Assembly (NCBI GenBank): GCA_016712415.1
Contig: JADJRC010000019.1
Coordinates: 43,921 to 107,920 of the forward strand
DNA from: Lewinellaceae bacterium
Lineage (GTDB): Bacteria > Bacteroidota > Bacteroidia > Chitinophagales > Saprospiraceae
Direction: 5' to 3'
DNA: 64,000 nt
The notes beneath the pieces were generated by a model. That model was not told the DNA's origin and did no database searches. It saw nothing but the letters and a program-made list of their open reading frames with translations. Of this stretch, positions 9,467 through 18,537 are shown piece by piece. Position 1 is the first letter of the stretch. Every line of letters starts with the position of its first letter. A program made the translations under genes and the position numbers.

Positions 9467-10018
9467 TCACCTGTTCCGCATACCCATGCGCCTCAACAAT
9501 GATGGATCAACCTGCAGGCGGAGCGAGAAACCGATATTCCGGAGTTCGATCAGGAAGTTTCCCTTTCCACGTTTCTCCACCAGGATTCCTTTTACGCCGG
9601 TCAGCCTGCCTCCGACAATCTCCACCTCGTCGCCGACCCGGCAGCCATCATGTTGTTCTATCTCAAGGTCCTCCTGTCCTCCGGTAACACGCTGCAACAA
9701 CAGGATCTCTTTTTCGGGAATAGCGATCAGGTTGTTCGAAAACCGGACAAAATGCAGGACATCGGGGGTATCCAGGACCTGCACATAGTTTTTTCTGGTG
9801 ATCCGGGTGAAAATATAACAGTTGATCAGGGGAAGTTCAACTTCGCGTACTTTCCGGTCATATCGTCTCGTGAGCCGTTGAACAGGCAGGTACGTCTGTA
9901 TGCCTTTTTCCTGAAGCCGTTCCAGCACCACTTTTTCCCGCTTGTACCTGGTATATACCGCAAACCAACGCGGCACAATGTCGTCCAGGTGATTTTCTTT
10001 AAAGTCCACGGCATTCAT
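9467..10018 (-). CDS. UpxY-family transcription antiterminator (NusG-like)
   Basis: 183 residues. The NGN domain opens with RWFAVYTRYKREKVVLERL and ends near VLHFVRFSNN. A KOW-like segment follows (HDGCRVGDEVEIVGGRLTGV, about 125-145). This is the layout of UpxY proteins, specialised NusG paralogues that are the first gene of Bacteroidota capsule loci and let RNA polymerase read through the 5' leader and long operon. It lies immediately upstream of the whole minus-strand polysaccharide cluster, consistent with acting in cis on it. No UpxZ-type inhibitor gene is visible beside it. Confidence 0.9.
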   Translation of the reverse strand: MNAVDFKENHLDDIVPRWFAVYTRYKREKVVLERLQEKGIQTYLPVQRLTRRYDRKVREVELPLINCYIFTRITRKNYVQVLDTPDVLHFVRFSNNLIAIPEKEILLLQRVTGGQEDLEIEQHDGCRVGDEVEIVGGRLTGVKGILVEKRGKGNFLIELRNIGFSLRLQVDPSLLRRMGMRNR

Positions 10019-10481
10019 GACCAGGCACTGTTCTTTTGTGTTTGTTATATGTTCATTTGCAAAGCGGTCTCAACAACTGACTGAAAATCAGGCATCTGTG
10101 CGGCGTTTGCCGGCCGTGAAACCATTCGCAGGAACCAAAGACTTTTTTCGGATTAAGTTTCGTGGGTGCGATGGGACGATTGTATCGAATACACCCGGGG
10201 TTAGCATTGGCAGACAAAATGGGTTGCCGGAAAAAAAGGAACACAAATTACGCCATTTGAGCGGCCGGGCCAAGCATTTCCATGATAATTTAACTTCAAG
10301 TTTTTATATCGGTCATGCCCGGTTGGTTGCTTAGGGATTTTGCAAATTCCGTTCCAAAAATCAGTTGACGCATAAAATCTGTTGCACAAACATCCGGGAG
10401 AAGGGCATTAAGAAAAAGCTTGCAGCATCGAAGTTTGGGCCGGACAATAAAAAGTGAAACCTTTGCCCAAATTGCTCTTAT
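10019..10481. promoter_or_regulatory. Divergent intergenic region between the capsule and gluconate operons
   Basis: This 463-bp gap separates the UpxY start (minus) from the CBM9-like gene start (plus) and must hold promoters for both operons. Small frames in it lack any family resemblance and I treat them as chance. I cannot assign specific -33/-7 boxes with confidence; a TTTG followed about 20 bp on by a TA-rich stretch is present on the minus strand near 10040-10065. A leader targeted by UpxY would lie at the left end. Confidence 0.4.
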
Positions 10482-11252
10482 ATGAATCGCGACACTTATA
10501 TCGGCCTTGCTGCCGCTTTTGCCACACTCCTCTTTGTTTTTTTTCAAAACAGCTCGGATAACCGCCCTGCAATCGACGACGATATGCCCGCCTCCGATGC
10601 GCAGTTTACCGCCGTGTATGGAACGCCCCGTATAGATGGTTCAGACAACGATCCGGTTTGGCAGAACACGCCATGGCTTTCGCTCGATCAATACTGGATC
10701 GGACAAAAACCGGATTCCCTCGATTTCTCCGGACGGTACAAAATTGCCTGGGACGAGAATAACCTGTACGTATTGGCGGAGATTACCGACGACGTGCTCA
10801 TCGACACGCACACCGACGGACTGGATCACTACTGGGACGACGACTGTCTCGAGATATTTATCGATGAAGATGCCTCGGGTGGCAACCATCAGTACAGTTA
10901 CAACGCATTTGCCTACCATATTGCCCTCGACGGAAAGGTGGTAGATATCGCTCCCGACAGCGCGTTTACCTATTTTAACGACCACTGCACTACCCGGCGC
11001 GTTACCAACGGCACGCGTTCCACCTGGGAAGTGGCCGTTAAGGTATTCGACGGCAACCGCTTCGTCACCGGCGGCGATAATATCCCAAAATCGCTGCGGG
11101 CAGGCAAAATAATGGGCTTTGCACTGGCCTATTGCGACAACGATCATTCCCCGGAACGGGAAAACTTCATCGGCAGCATCGCCGTGGAAGGCGAGGATAA
11201 AAACAGGGGATGGATTGACGCCGGAATATTCGGCAAACTCGAACTCAGGTGA
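10482..11252 (+). CDS. Secreted or membrane-anchored CBM9-like sugar-binding protein
   Basis: 256 residues. An N-terminal hydrophobic helix (YIGLAAAFATLLFVFF) serves as signal or anchor. The rest matches the CBM9-like beta-sandwich: TPRIDGSDNDPVWQNTPW, KIAWDENNLYVLAEITDD, DDDCLEIFIDED, and a late WEVAVKV strand with GFALAYCDND. Such domains bind carbohydrates and often stand alone in Bacteroidota. It starts a plus-strand operon 27 bp ahead of a 6-phosphogluconate dehydrogenase, so a role in capturing sugar acid or glycan outside the cytoplasm is an inference from position. Confidence 0.8.
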   Translation: MNRDTYIGLAAAFATLLFVFFQNSSDNRPAIDDDMPASDAQFTAVYGTPRIDGSDNDPVWQNTPWLSLDQYWIGQKPDSLDFSGRYKIAWDENNLYVLAEITDDVLIDTHTDGLDHYWDDDCLEIFIDEDASGGNHQYSYNAFAYHIALDGKVVDIAPDSAFTYFNDHCTTRRVTNGTRSTWEVAVKVFDGNRFVTGGDNIPKSLRAGKIMGFALAYCDNDHSPERENFIGSIAVEGEDKNRGWIDAGIFGKLELR

Positions 11253-11279
11253 GATGTCTCACCCTTAAACCACTCAATC

Positions 11280-12179
11280 ATGGAAATCGGCTTGATCGGC
11301 CTTGGAAAAATGGGCTACAACCTGGCCCTGAACCTGCGCAACCACAACCACCGGGTAGTGGCATATGATCGCTCCGTCGAACTGGTGCACAGCATCGGCG
11401 CTGAGCAGGGCATCGCTACGGCACATTCACCGGAGCAACTGTGCGCGCAACTCAACCCGCGCCGCGTCATCTGGCTCATGGTACCCTCCGGGCATATCGT
11501 CGACGAGGTTATTGCGCAATTGCTCGAATACCTTGCTCCCGGCGACATTCTGATCGACGGCGGCAACTCCAATTTCAACGACTCGGTGCGGCGTTATAAA
11601 ATCCTGAAAGAGAATGGCATCGACTTTCTTGATTGCGGCACCTCGGGCGGCACCTCGGGTGCGCTGAATGGCGCCTGTACCATGATCGGAGGCGAACAGG
11701 CGGTTTATGAATACTGCAAAACGGTATTCGACGACCTTTCCCTGCCCGGCGGCACCCTTTATGCCGGCGCTCCGGGTTCGGGTCATTTTGTAAAAATGGT
11801 GCACAATGGCATCGAGTACGGCATGATGCAGGCCATTGCAGAAGGCTTTGAAGTGCTGCACAAATCCGGATACGATCTTGATTTTCAAAAAGTTGCGGAG
11901 CTATGGAACCACGGCTCCGTTATCCGCGGATGGTTGATGGAACTCACGGCGAATGCCTTTGGAAAAGATCCGCGTCTCGACGCCATTCGCGGGGTGATGC
12001 ATTCTTCAGGTGAAGGGAAATGGACGCTTGAAACGGCGCTGGACCTCGGCGTGCCCACGCCTGTCATTGCCCTGTCGCTGCTCATGCGCTATCGATCGCA
12101 GGAGGAGGATACTTTCTCCGGCAAGGTGGTGGCGGCGCTGCGCAACGAGTTCGGCGGACACGCCGTCGAAAAAAAATGA
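11280..12179 (+). CDS. gnd: 6-phosphogluconate dehydrogenase, decarboxylating, short (GndA/YqeC-type)
   Basis: 299 residues, the length of the NAD-preferring short form rather than the 470-residue classical enzyme. Visible motifs are GLIGLGKMGYNLALNL (Rossmann), DGGNSNFNDSVRR, the substrate loop CGTSGGTSGALNGACTMIGG, and the catalytic lysine segment GHFVKMVHNGIEYGMMQA. It converts 6-phosphogluconate to ribulose 5-phosphate and CO2. It is followed at 31 bp by a gluconate permease and then a gluconokinase, so the operon covers uptake, phosphorylation and oxidation of gluconate. The symbol is by function; short forms are also called gndA or yqeC. Confidence 0.92.
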   Translation: MEIGLIGLGKMGYNLALNLRNHNHRVVAYDRSVELVHSIGAEQGIATAHSPEQLCAQLNPRRVIWLMVPSGHIVDEVIAQLLEYLAPGDILIDGGNSNFNDSVRRYKILKENGIDFLDCGTSGGTSGALNGACTMIGGEQAVYEYCKTVFDDLSLPGGTLYAGAPGSGHFVKMVHNGIEYGMMQAIAEGFEVLHKSGYDLDFQKVAELWNHGSVIRGWLMELTANAFGKDPRLDAIRGVMHSSGEGKWTLETALDLGVPTPVIALSLLMRYRSQEEDTFSGKVVAALRNEFGGHAVEKK

Positions 12180-12210
12180 CCACGCCTGAACGTTCATTAA
12201 TACCCTTGCC

Positions 12211-13542
12211 ATGCTGACACTGTTGCTGAGCGTTGCCTTGCTAATCATCCTGATCGTTGTCGCCCGATTCAGCGCGTTTATTGCCCTGATCATTACGGCT
12301 TTGTTCGCCGGCCTTGTGCAGGGCATGCGCCCGGATGCCTTGCTGAAATCGGTACAGGACGGGCTGGGCAATACCCTGGGCGGACTGGTGCTTGTGCTGG
12401 CTTTCGGCATCATATTGGGCAGCGTGCTGGCAGAGACGGGCGCTGCCCAGGTCATATCATCGCGTTTATTGCGCTTGTTCGGAAAAAAACGCGCAGGCCT
12501 GGCCCTGACGATTACGGGATTTACCGTGGGTCTGGCCATGTTTTACAACGCCGGTTTTGTGGTATTGGCCCCGCTGGTGTTTTCTGTTGCCGCCGTTTCG
12601 GGACAATCGCTCGTTCCGCTTGCCATTGCCATGGCGGCGCCGCTTTCCGTGACGCACGGGTTCTTGCCCCCGCATCCGGGGGCCCTGGCCGTGGCCAATA
12701 TTTTTGGCGCTGACCCGGGCAAAACCCTGCTGCTGGGCCTGGTCGTGGCCATACCTGCAGTGATGATCGCGGGGGTGTACTTCCCCGTTTTTTTAAAAAA
12801 CATCCCTGCAAAACCGCCGGAAGGCCTGTTTCAGGTAAGGATTATTGAAAATGATCTGCTGCCCGGGTTTTGGAAAAGCATACTGATCGCTTTGGCGCCC
12901 GTGTTGCTGATGGCGATGGCTACAATTGCCACCTGGTACTTGCCTCCAGACGATCCGCTACTGCCCCGGCTGCGTTTTCCGGGCGATCCCGGTCTGGCGA
13001 TGTTGATCGCCGTCCTGCTGGCCCTGTTTTTTTTGGGCAAAAATCCGCTGGCCGGCAAGGGCGGAAGACTGCCTGTTTCCGAATTGCTCGACAAGTCGGG
13101 TACCGCCCTTGGGGCTGCCTCATCGCTGCTGCTGATTATTGCTGCCGGCGGGGCTTTCAAGCAGGTGCTGATCGATAGCGGGATCGGCGAAGATCTGGTG
13201 GCGCTTCTGAAAGACGTATCCGTGTCGCCGTTGCTGCTGGGCTGGGGTGTTGCGACCATGTTGCGTATTGCCGTTGGCTCGGCGACGGTGGCCGGCATGA
13301 CCGCCGCCGGCATTGCACTGCCGCTGGTGGCCGGCGGACAGGCATCGCCGGAACTGATGACCCTGGCCATCGGCGCCGGCAGCCTCATGTGCTCCCACGT
13401 CAACGACACGGGGTTCTGGATGTTTAAAGAGTGGTTCGGCCTCAGCCTGCGCGATACCTTCCGGTCCTGGACGGCCATGGAAACCATTGTCGGTCTTGCC
13501 GGACTTGCCGGGGTCATGTTACTCGACTTGTTTATGTCCTGA
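12211..13542 (+). CDS. gntP: GntP-family gluconate:H+ symporter
   Basis: 443 residues, almost entirely hydrophobic with about 12-14 helices. Family hallmarks are the early ALIITALFAGLVQGM, the GLAMFYNAGFVVLAPLVFSV segment, the loop THGFLPPHPGALAVANIFGA, and the C-terminal SHVNDTGFWMFKEWFGLS. Members import gluconate or related sugar acids with protons. The stop (TGA at 13540-13542) is one base before the ATG of the gluconokinase, implying coupled translation and pointing to gluconate as the likely substrate. Confidence 0.93.
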   Translation: MLTLLLSVALLIILIVVARFSAFIALIITALFAGLVQGMRPDALLKSVQDGLGNTLGGLVLVLAFGIILGSVLAETGAAQVISSRLLRLFGKKRAGLALTITGFTVGLAMFYNAGFVVLAPLVFSVAAVSGQSLVPLAIAMAAPLSVTHGFLPPHPGALAVANIFGADPGKTLLLGLVVAIPAVMIAGVYFPVFLKNIPAKPPEGLFQVRIIENDLLPGFWKSILIALAPVLLMAMATIATWYLPPDDPLLPRLRFPGDPGLAMLIAVLLALFFLGKNPLAGKGGRLPVSELLDKSGTALGAASSLLLIIAAGGAFKQVLIDSGIGEDLVALLKDVSVSPLLLGWGVATMLRIAVGSATVAGMTAAGIALPLVAGGQASPELMTLAIGAGSLMCSHVNDTGFWMFKEWFGLSLRDTFRSWTAMETIVGLAGLAGVMLLDLFMS

Positions 13543-13543
13543 T

Positions 13544-14950
13544 ATGTTGATCGGCCTCGACATCGGCACCACCAACGTAAAAGCTGTGGCATTCGACGAT
13601 GCCGGACGTATTGTACGCGCCTCCGAACGCCATAATACGACCCTTTGCCCGGCGCCCGGCTTTAACGAACAGGAACCGGAGGCCGTTTTTCAAAACGTCA
13701 CTGCGGTTCTGGACGATGTTTTGTCCCATATCGGATCTGCAGAAACCCTGCATGGTGTCGTGCTTTCTTCCGCCATGCACGGCCTGATGGCCGTTGATGC
13801 CTCCGGAAATCCGCTTACCAATATACTGCTATGGTCCGATCTGCGGGCCGACGAGGTAGCCCGCGCGTTGAAGCAGGGTGGGGAAGGGGCTGCACTGTAC
13901 CACCGCACGGGCGTTCCGGTGCACGCCATGTCGCCTTTGGTCAAGTTGATCTGGATGCGCCGGCATTGGCCGGATGTATTTCAAAAAGCGCACAAGTTTC
14001 TCGGTATCAAGGACTATGTCTGGTATCGCCTGACCGGGAAATATGAAGTCGACCTTTCCGTCGCTTCTGCCACCGGCCTGATGAACATTCAGGACAGGCA
14101 ATGGGATAGCATCGCTCTTTCCTCAGCCGGAATTTCCTTAACAAGATTGTCGCATATTGTTCCTACAACGCACCGGGCCACCCTTCCTTCGGGCGTGCCA
14201 CTTTGCATCGGCGCCAGCGACGGCGCGTTTGCCAACCTCGGGTCTGGTGCAACAGCTCCGGGTCAGGTGGCCGTTACCATCGGTACGAGCGCAGCCATAC
14301 GCACCGTGGTGCAGCAGCCGGTACTCGACACACAACAGCGCAGTTTTTGCTATTGTATTGATAAACAGCGATATATTGTCGGAGGAGCCAGCAACAACGG
14401 CGCCAATGTACTGGAATGGCTCCGCAGTGCGCTGTTCCGGTCGCCGCTGACTGCCGAGGCATTTGCCAACCAGGCGCTCGAAGTGCCGCCGGGTGCGGAA
14501 GGCCTGCTTTTTTTGCCCTGGCTCTTTGGCGAACGCGCGCCGCTTTACGACGCGCAGGCGCAAGGCGCATTGCACGGTCTGCGGGCCTCGCACACCCAGG
14601 CGCATGCCGTTCGGGCGGCCATGGAAGGCGTGGTTTTCAACCTCAGACTGATTGCCGAGGCGCTCGAGGTCCATGCGCCGATAGAAACGCTCCATGCCTC
14701 CGGAGGCTTTTCCCACAGCGACTTATGGGTCCGGATGCTGGCTGATATTTTTCAAAAACCGGTAGTACTGTCCGGCGACGGGGTCGATGCTTCGGTACAA
14801 GGCGCCGTCAGCCTGGGCCGGGAAGTCTTCGGCTTGCCGCCGCTTGCTGCCCGGAAGGAGGAAAGACTGGTGGCGCCCGGCACGGCCGGCGGGATTTATC
14901 GGGATATTTACGCCCATTTCAAAAGGCTGGCCCGACAGGAAGTGGCATAG
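13544..14950 (+). CDS. gntK: Gluconokinase, FGGY family
   Basis: About 468 residues from the ATG at 13544. An upstream in-frame start lies within gntP and is rejected because MLIGLDIGTTNVKAVAFD is the canonical FGGY N-terminus. Other signatures are LWSDLRADE, the phosphate-binding VTIGTSAAIR, LPWLFGERAP, and the C-terminal ASGGFSHSDLWVRMLADIF. It phosphorylates gluconate at the 6-position using ATP, feeding the dehydrogenase two genes upstream. This is the FGGY type, not the small P-loop gluconokinase of E. coli gntK, so the symbol refers to function. Confidence 0.88.
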   Translation: MLIGLDIGTTNVKAVAFDDAGRIVRASERHNTTLCPAPGFNEQEPEAVFQNVTAVLDDVLSHIGSAETLHGVVLSSAMHGLMAVDASGNPLTNILLWSDLRADEVARALKQGGEGAALYHRTGVPVHAMSPLVKLIWMRRHWPDVFQKAHKFLGIKDYVWYRLTGKYEVDLSVASATGLMNIQDRQWDSIALSSAGISLTRLSHIVPTTHRATLPSGVPLCIGASDGAFANLGSGATAPGQVAVTIGTSAAIRTVVQQPVLDTQQRSFCYCIDKQRYIVGGASNNGANVLEWLRSALFRSPLTAEAFANQALEVPPGAEGLLFLPWLFGERAPLYDAQAQGALHGLRASHTQAHAVRAAMEGVVFNLRLIAEALEVHAPIETLHASGGFSHSDLWVRMLADIFQKPVVLSGDGVDASVQGAVSLGREVFGLPPLAARKEERLVAPGTAGGIYRDIYAHFKRLARQEVA

Positions 14951-15004
14951 ATTGCTACCTTTGCCCGGCAAATTTTCCGATTTAACCAACCTGTCCATAT
15001 CTCC

Positions 15005-15886
15005 ATGCAACTGCTCGACGGAAAACTCCTTTCAGAGAATATTAAAGCCGAAATCGCCGCCGAAGTGGACCTGATCCGCGAACGCGGCGGCAAAATGCCC
15101 CACCTGGCGGCTGTGCTGGTCGGCGAAAACCCCGCCAGCGAGGTGTACGTCAAATCCAAGATCAAATCCTGCGAGCAGGTCGGCTTTAAAAGCACCCTGG
15201 TGCGCCGCCCGGCCGATATTCCGGAGGGTGAACTGCTCGATATCGTGCAGCGCCTGAACGACGACCCCGATGTCGACGGTTTTATCGTTCAGTTGCCGCT
15301 GCCCAAACACATGGACGAGGAAAAAATCACCCTGGCTATCGACCACCGCAAGGATGTCGACGGTTTTCACCCCATCAATTTCGGCCGCATGGCGCAGGGT
15401 ATGCCCGCCTTTCTGCCAGCAACACCCTATGGCATAGTCGAGATACTACGCCGGTATAATATCGAAACCTCCGGCAAACATTGCGTTGTCGTGGGACGCA
15501 GCAACATCGTCGGCACGCCCATCAGTATTTTATTGTCCCGAAAAGGATATCCGGGCGACTGCACTGTTACCCTCACCCATTCGCGGACGCAGGACCTCGC
15601 CGCCGAGGTTCGCCGGGCCGATATTGTAGTGGCCGCCATCGGTATTCCGGAGTTTATCAAGGGCGACTGGGTGAAACCCGGCGCCGTGGTAATCGACGTG
15701 GGCATTAACCGCATACCCGACGCCACCAAAAAATCGGGCGCCCGTCTCGTTGGCGACGTTGATTTTGAGGAAGTTGCGCCAAAATGCAGCCACATCACCC
15801 CCGTCCCGGGCGGGGTGGGACTGATGACCGTGACTGCCCTGCTGCTGAACACGTTGAAGGCCTGCAAGAAGGAAATTTATCCCTGA
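15005..15886 (+). CDS. folD: Bifunctional methylenetetrahydrofolate dehydrogenase / methenyltetrahydrofolate cyclohydrolase
   Basis: 293 residues, normal length. The substrate site carries ASEVYVKSKIKSCEQVG with the catalytic YVKSK lysine, then DGFIVQLPLPKHM. The NADP-binding half shows VVVGRSNIVGTPISILLSRK, and the C-terminus has the PVPGGVGLMTVTALLLNTL signature. It interconverts methylene-, methenyl- and 10-formyl-tetrahydrofolate in the cytoplasm. It follows gluconokinase by 54 bp and could share its transcript, though the functions are unrelated. It converges on the S10 peptidase gene, leaving only 7 bp between the stops. Confidence 0.96.
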   Translation: MQLLDGKLLSENIKAEIAAEVDLIRERGGKMPHLAAVLVGENPASEVYVKSKIKSCEQVGFKSTLVRRPADIPEGELLDIVQRLNDDPDVDGFIVQLPLPKHMDEEKITLAIDHRKDVDGFHPINFGRMAQGMPAFLPATPYGIVEILRRYNIETSGKHCVVVGRSNIVGTPISILLSRKGYPGDCTVTLTHSRTQDLAAEVRRADIVVAAIGIPEFIKGDWVKPGAVVIDVGINRIPDATKKSGARLVGDVDFEEVAPKCSHITPVPGGVGLMTVTALLLNTLKACKKEIYP

Positions 15887-15893
15887 TAAACCG

Positions 15894-17408
15894 TCATTTT
15901 GAGGTCGACAGGATAAATGCCGCAACGTCCTGTTTGAATTTTTCCATGGAAGGCCGGTGGGTGTACATCATATGGCCCGCCTCGTAGTACTTCATGATGA
16001 TGTTATCCTTCAAGGCTTTCGGCAGGCCCAGGTGATCGATGGAGTGTTCCACGCCATAGAAAACGGTTGCCAGGTCGAAGTAGCCGTTCAGGATCAGCAC
16101 CTTGACATTGGGATCGTGCGTCATGGCCTCTGCCATATCGATACCGGTATTGATCGCTGTGGGGGCATTCCAGCTGCTATTGCCGGCATGTTTCCAGTCC
16201 CATTTAAAACCTTGCCGCCGGCCTGCCGTAATGGCGTACTGCTGATCGGTTTTTACCTGCAAGTCGTTGTAAAAATAGTGCAGAAACCCGGTAACGTAGG
16301 CCGGCGAGATGGCAGCGCTTTGGGGGTCATAATCGGCAAACTGGCTCAGCAAATCCTGATTCACACCCGTGAACCGGGAATCAAGCCGGCCCACCGTTTT
16401 GCCTTCGCCGCGCAACAGTTCCTGAAAAAACTCACCGTTGGTTACCCGGAGATCGGCCTTCAGCCAGTAGTCCGCGTCGAGGCCCGTGTAGGCGGACAGT
16501 TTTCCGGCCAGGGTCTTTTTCTCCTCTGCTGTCAGTTGGTCGCCCCTGAACAGGGCCGGGGCATATTCGTTTTGTGTAAAATCCCGCACCTCGTCGAGAA
16601 AAGCCTCCAGCGTAGCCGCCCGTGTGCTTATTTTTTTGTGGTACCACGCCGTGGCCGCATAGGTAGGGAAGTGAACGACATAGGGCAGGTCGTCGCCAGG
16701 CGGGAACATCAACGTCCGCAGGTCGAACACTGCCGATACCATGATGACGCCGTTCATGGCAATGCCCTGCCCGAGCAAGGCATTCATCAGGCCGGCATTC
16801 CGGAAGGTTCCGTAGCTTTCGCCAAGCAGGTATTTGGGCGCGTTCATACGCCGGTTATCGATCAGGTACTGGGTAATAAACAGGGCAATACTCCGTATGT
16901 CCTGGTCGACACCCCAGAAGTCGTCGAATTTCGCTTCGCCCACCGGAACGCTCAGACCGGTACCCACCGGGTCGATCATGACCAGATCGGCTACGTCCAA
17001 AATAGAAAATTCGTTGTTGACCAGTTCGTAAGGCGCGCCGGGTGTGAACTCCGGGTCGTTCACAACGATTCGTTTCGGCCCCAGAACGCCCATATGCAGC
17101 CAGAATGAAGAAGAGCCCGGTCCGCCGTTAAACGCAAACACAATGGGCCTGTCGGCCTCGCCCTTTTCTTTGGTATAACTGGTAAATCCGAAAAGGGCAA
17201 TGGGTTTGTTGTTTTCATCCTTCAACAACCGGGTGCCTGCAACGGCGGTCAGTTCGATACTTGCACCGTTGATTTTCACACTTTGATGGGTGGTTGCGGT
17301 CTGGGGTTCCGGTATCGGCGCGGATTTTTTTTCCGGTTCCGGGGTTTGTGTCAGAGCGGCCTGTGTGAGTGCCGCCATGAACAGACAAGCGGTCAATAAT
17401 TTTTTCAT
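15894..17408 (-). CDS. Secreted S10-family serine carboxypeptidase
   Basis: 504 residues with a signal peptide (LLTACLFMAALTQAALTQ). The alpha/beta-hydrolase catalytic set is visible: the oxyanion loop AFNGGPGSSSFWLHMG, the nucleophile in YLLGESYGTFR, the aspartate in ILNGYFDLATVF and the histidine in YEAGHMMYTHRPS. S10 enzymes remove C-terminal residues, here presumably in the periplasm or outside. It begins 11 bp after the stop of the helical-repeat gene and shares its strand with the TIR gene, so the three are probably co-transcribed. Whether the peptidase has anything to do with the TIR protein is unknown. Confidence 0.9.
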   Translation of the reverse strand: MKKLLTACLFMAALTQAALTQTPEPEKKSAPIPEPQTATTHQSVKINGASIELTAVAGTRLLKDENNKPIALFGFTSYTKEKGEADRPIVFAFNGGPGSSSFWLHMGVLGPKRIVVNDPEFTPGAPYELVNNEFSILDVADLVMIDPVGTGLSVPVGEAKFDDFWGVDQDIRSIALFITQYLIDNRRMNAPKYLLGESYGTFRNAGLMNALLGQGIAMNGVIMVSAVFDLRTLMFPPGDDLPYVVHFPTYAATAWYHKKISTRAATLEAFLDEVRDFTQNEYAPALFRGDQLTAEEKKTLAGKLSAYTGLDADYWLKADLRVTNGEFFQELLRGEGKTVGRLDSRFTGVNQDLLSQFADYDPQSAAISPAYVTGFLHYFYNDLQVKTDQQYAITAGRRQGFKWDWKHAGNSSWNAPTAINTGIDMAEAMTHDPNVKVLILNGYFDLATVFYGVEHSIDHLGLPKALKDNIIMKYYEAGHMMYTHRPSMEKFKQDVAAFILSTSK

Positions 17409-17419
17409 GGTGTGGTTTG

Positions 17420-18496
17420 TTAGATGAATCCAAGACGTGAATCCAGTTCCTCCAGAATATGGATATATGTTTTTCGTGCCAAAGGAGTTAAGGAGGTGTT
17501 GTTCTCAATGGCCCTGCGGTTTTCCCCAATATCTTTTCTTATCCAGGTGCGGCCATCTTCCTTGCCCTTTTTATCGGTCAGGTTGAATGTGGCGTTGATC
17601 GCCGCTTCAATTACCCAGGGCTCCCGGTGTTTCTGGATGAGGCGCAGGAGTAGTGACGGGTTGCCCAGGTATCCGAGTGCGGTGGCGATAGCGACCACTA
17701 TGTATGGGTCTTCATCCAGCCGCCGGTTGGCATTGAGGTCATCCAGGAATGTTTTCAGGTCTTCGTACTGGTCAGTATCACCGTTTTCCCTGGCCAGCAG
17801 TGCAAAATAGCCGCAGGCCCGAATGGCCATGGCGGCCTCGGGCTCTTCGATCAGATCGTAGGTTGGGTGATTGATGCTGACCTTGTTGTTGCGCATATCC
17901 TGTGCCTGGGTCTGAATTTTAAGCCAGGGAATGAGTTCGAGCAGGTGGATGCTTGCGGCAGCGCAACACAAGCGCCACTTGTCTTTGTAATCCATTGAGG
18001 TCTGACTCAGTCCGACGAGAATATCCTTCGATTTTTGGGGCAGTGCCAGCGGCGAAAAATTCCGGTTGCACAAAAAGATATAGATGCCCCCGAAAAAGGA
18101 CAGTACCCAAATGGCTGCAAGTTTTTCGTCTTCTGTACCGTCCAGCAGGTTGACATAGGTTTCCGCATCGGGCTTGAAGCCGGAGATGGTGGGTAAAAGC
18201 GGGTATTTGTAGGGCGCCGTATCGTGGTCCCGCTTTTTCAGAAAAACGTAGTGTGCCAGCGCGAATAATTGTTGGTAGCGTTTGTTGTCGAGTCGTTTCA
18301 GCAGGTCGCAGAAAAGCGCCCATACTTCCGTCTGCTCGCGCCCTTTGACCAGGTACAGGTGCCGGCGCAGCCATTTTTCAATCGGTTCGGCAAGTGAAGC
18401 GTCCTGCGCCAGTTCCATCCATTCCGCAACGACGGCGAGTTTGTAGTACGGGAAATCGGTCTGTTCCAGCAAGGGAAGCACCTTGCTTTTGTCCAT
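17420..18496 (-). CDS. Uncharacterised helical-repeat (HEAT-like) protein next to a TIR gene
   Basis: About 358 residues from the ATG at 18496; a GTG 33 bp further upstream (18529), 8 bp after the TIR stop, is an alternative start. I do not recognise a named family. The sequence is almost wholly alpha-helical and rich in Leu/Ala/Trp, and the second half has HEAT-like features (PYIVVAIATALGYLGNPSLL, then PWVIEAAINATFNLTDKKGK). There is no signal peptide, so it is probably cytoplasmic. Tight coupling to the TIR protein suggests a partner, sensor or scaffold for it; that is inference. Confidence 0.7.
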   Translation of the reverse strand: MDKSKVLPLLEQTDFPYYKLAVVAEWMELAQDASLAEPIEKWLRRHLYLVKGREQTEVWALFCDLLKRLDNKRYQQLFALAHYVFLKKRDHDTAPYKYPLLPTISGFKPDAETYVNLLDGTEDEKLAAIWVLSFFGGIYIFLCNRNFSPLALPQKSKDILVGLSQTSMDYKDKWRLCCAAASIHLLELIPWLKIQTQAQDMRNNKVSINHPTYDLIEEPEAAMAIRACGYFALLARENGDTDQYEDLKTFLDDLNANRRLDEDPYIVVAIATALGYLGNPSLLLRLIQKHREPWVIEAAINATFNLTDKKGKEDGRTWIRKDIGENRRAIENNTSLTPLARKTYIHILEELDSRLGFI

Positions 18497-18537
18497 ACGC
18501 TCTGCTTTTCTCCAGGTTTCGCCGAGCACGTGCCCGC

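Noticed and set aside
15957..17108. A 383-residue open frame on the plus strand
   Set aside because: Antisense to the S10 peptidase, whose catalytic motifs are all visible.
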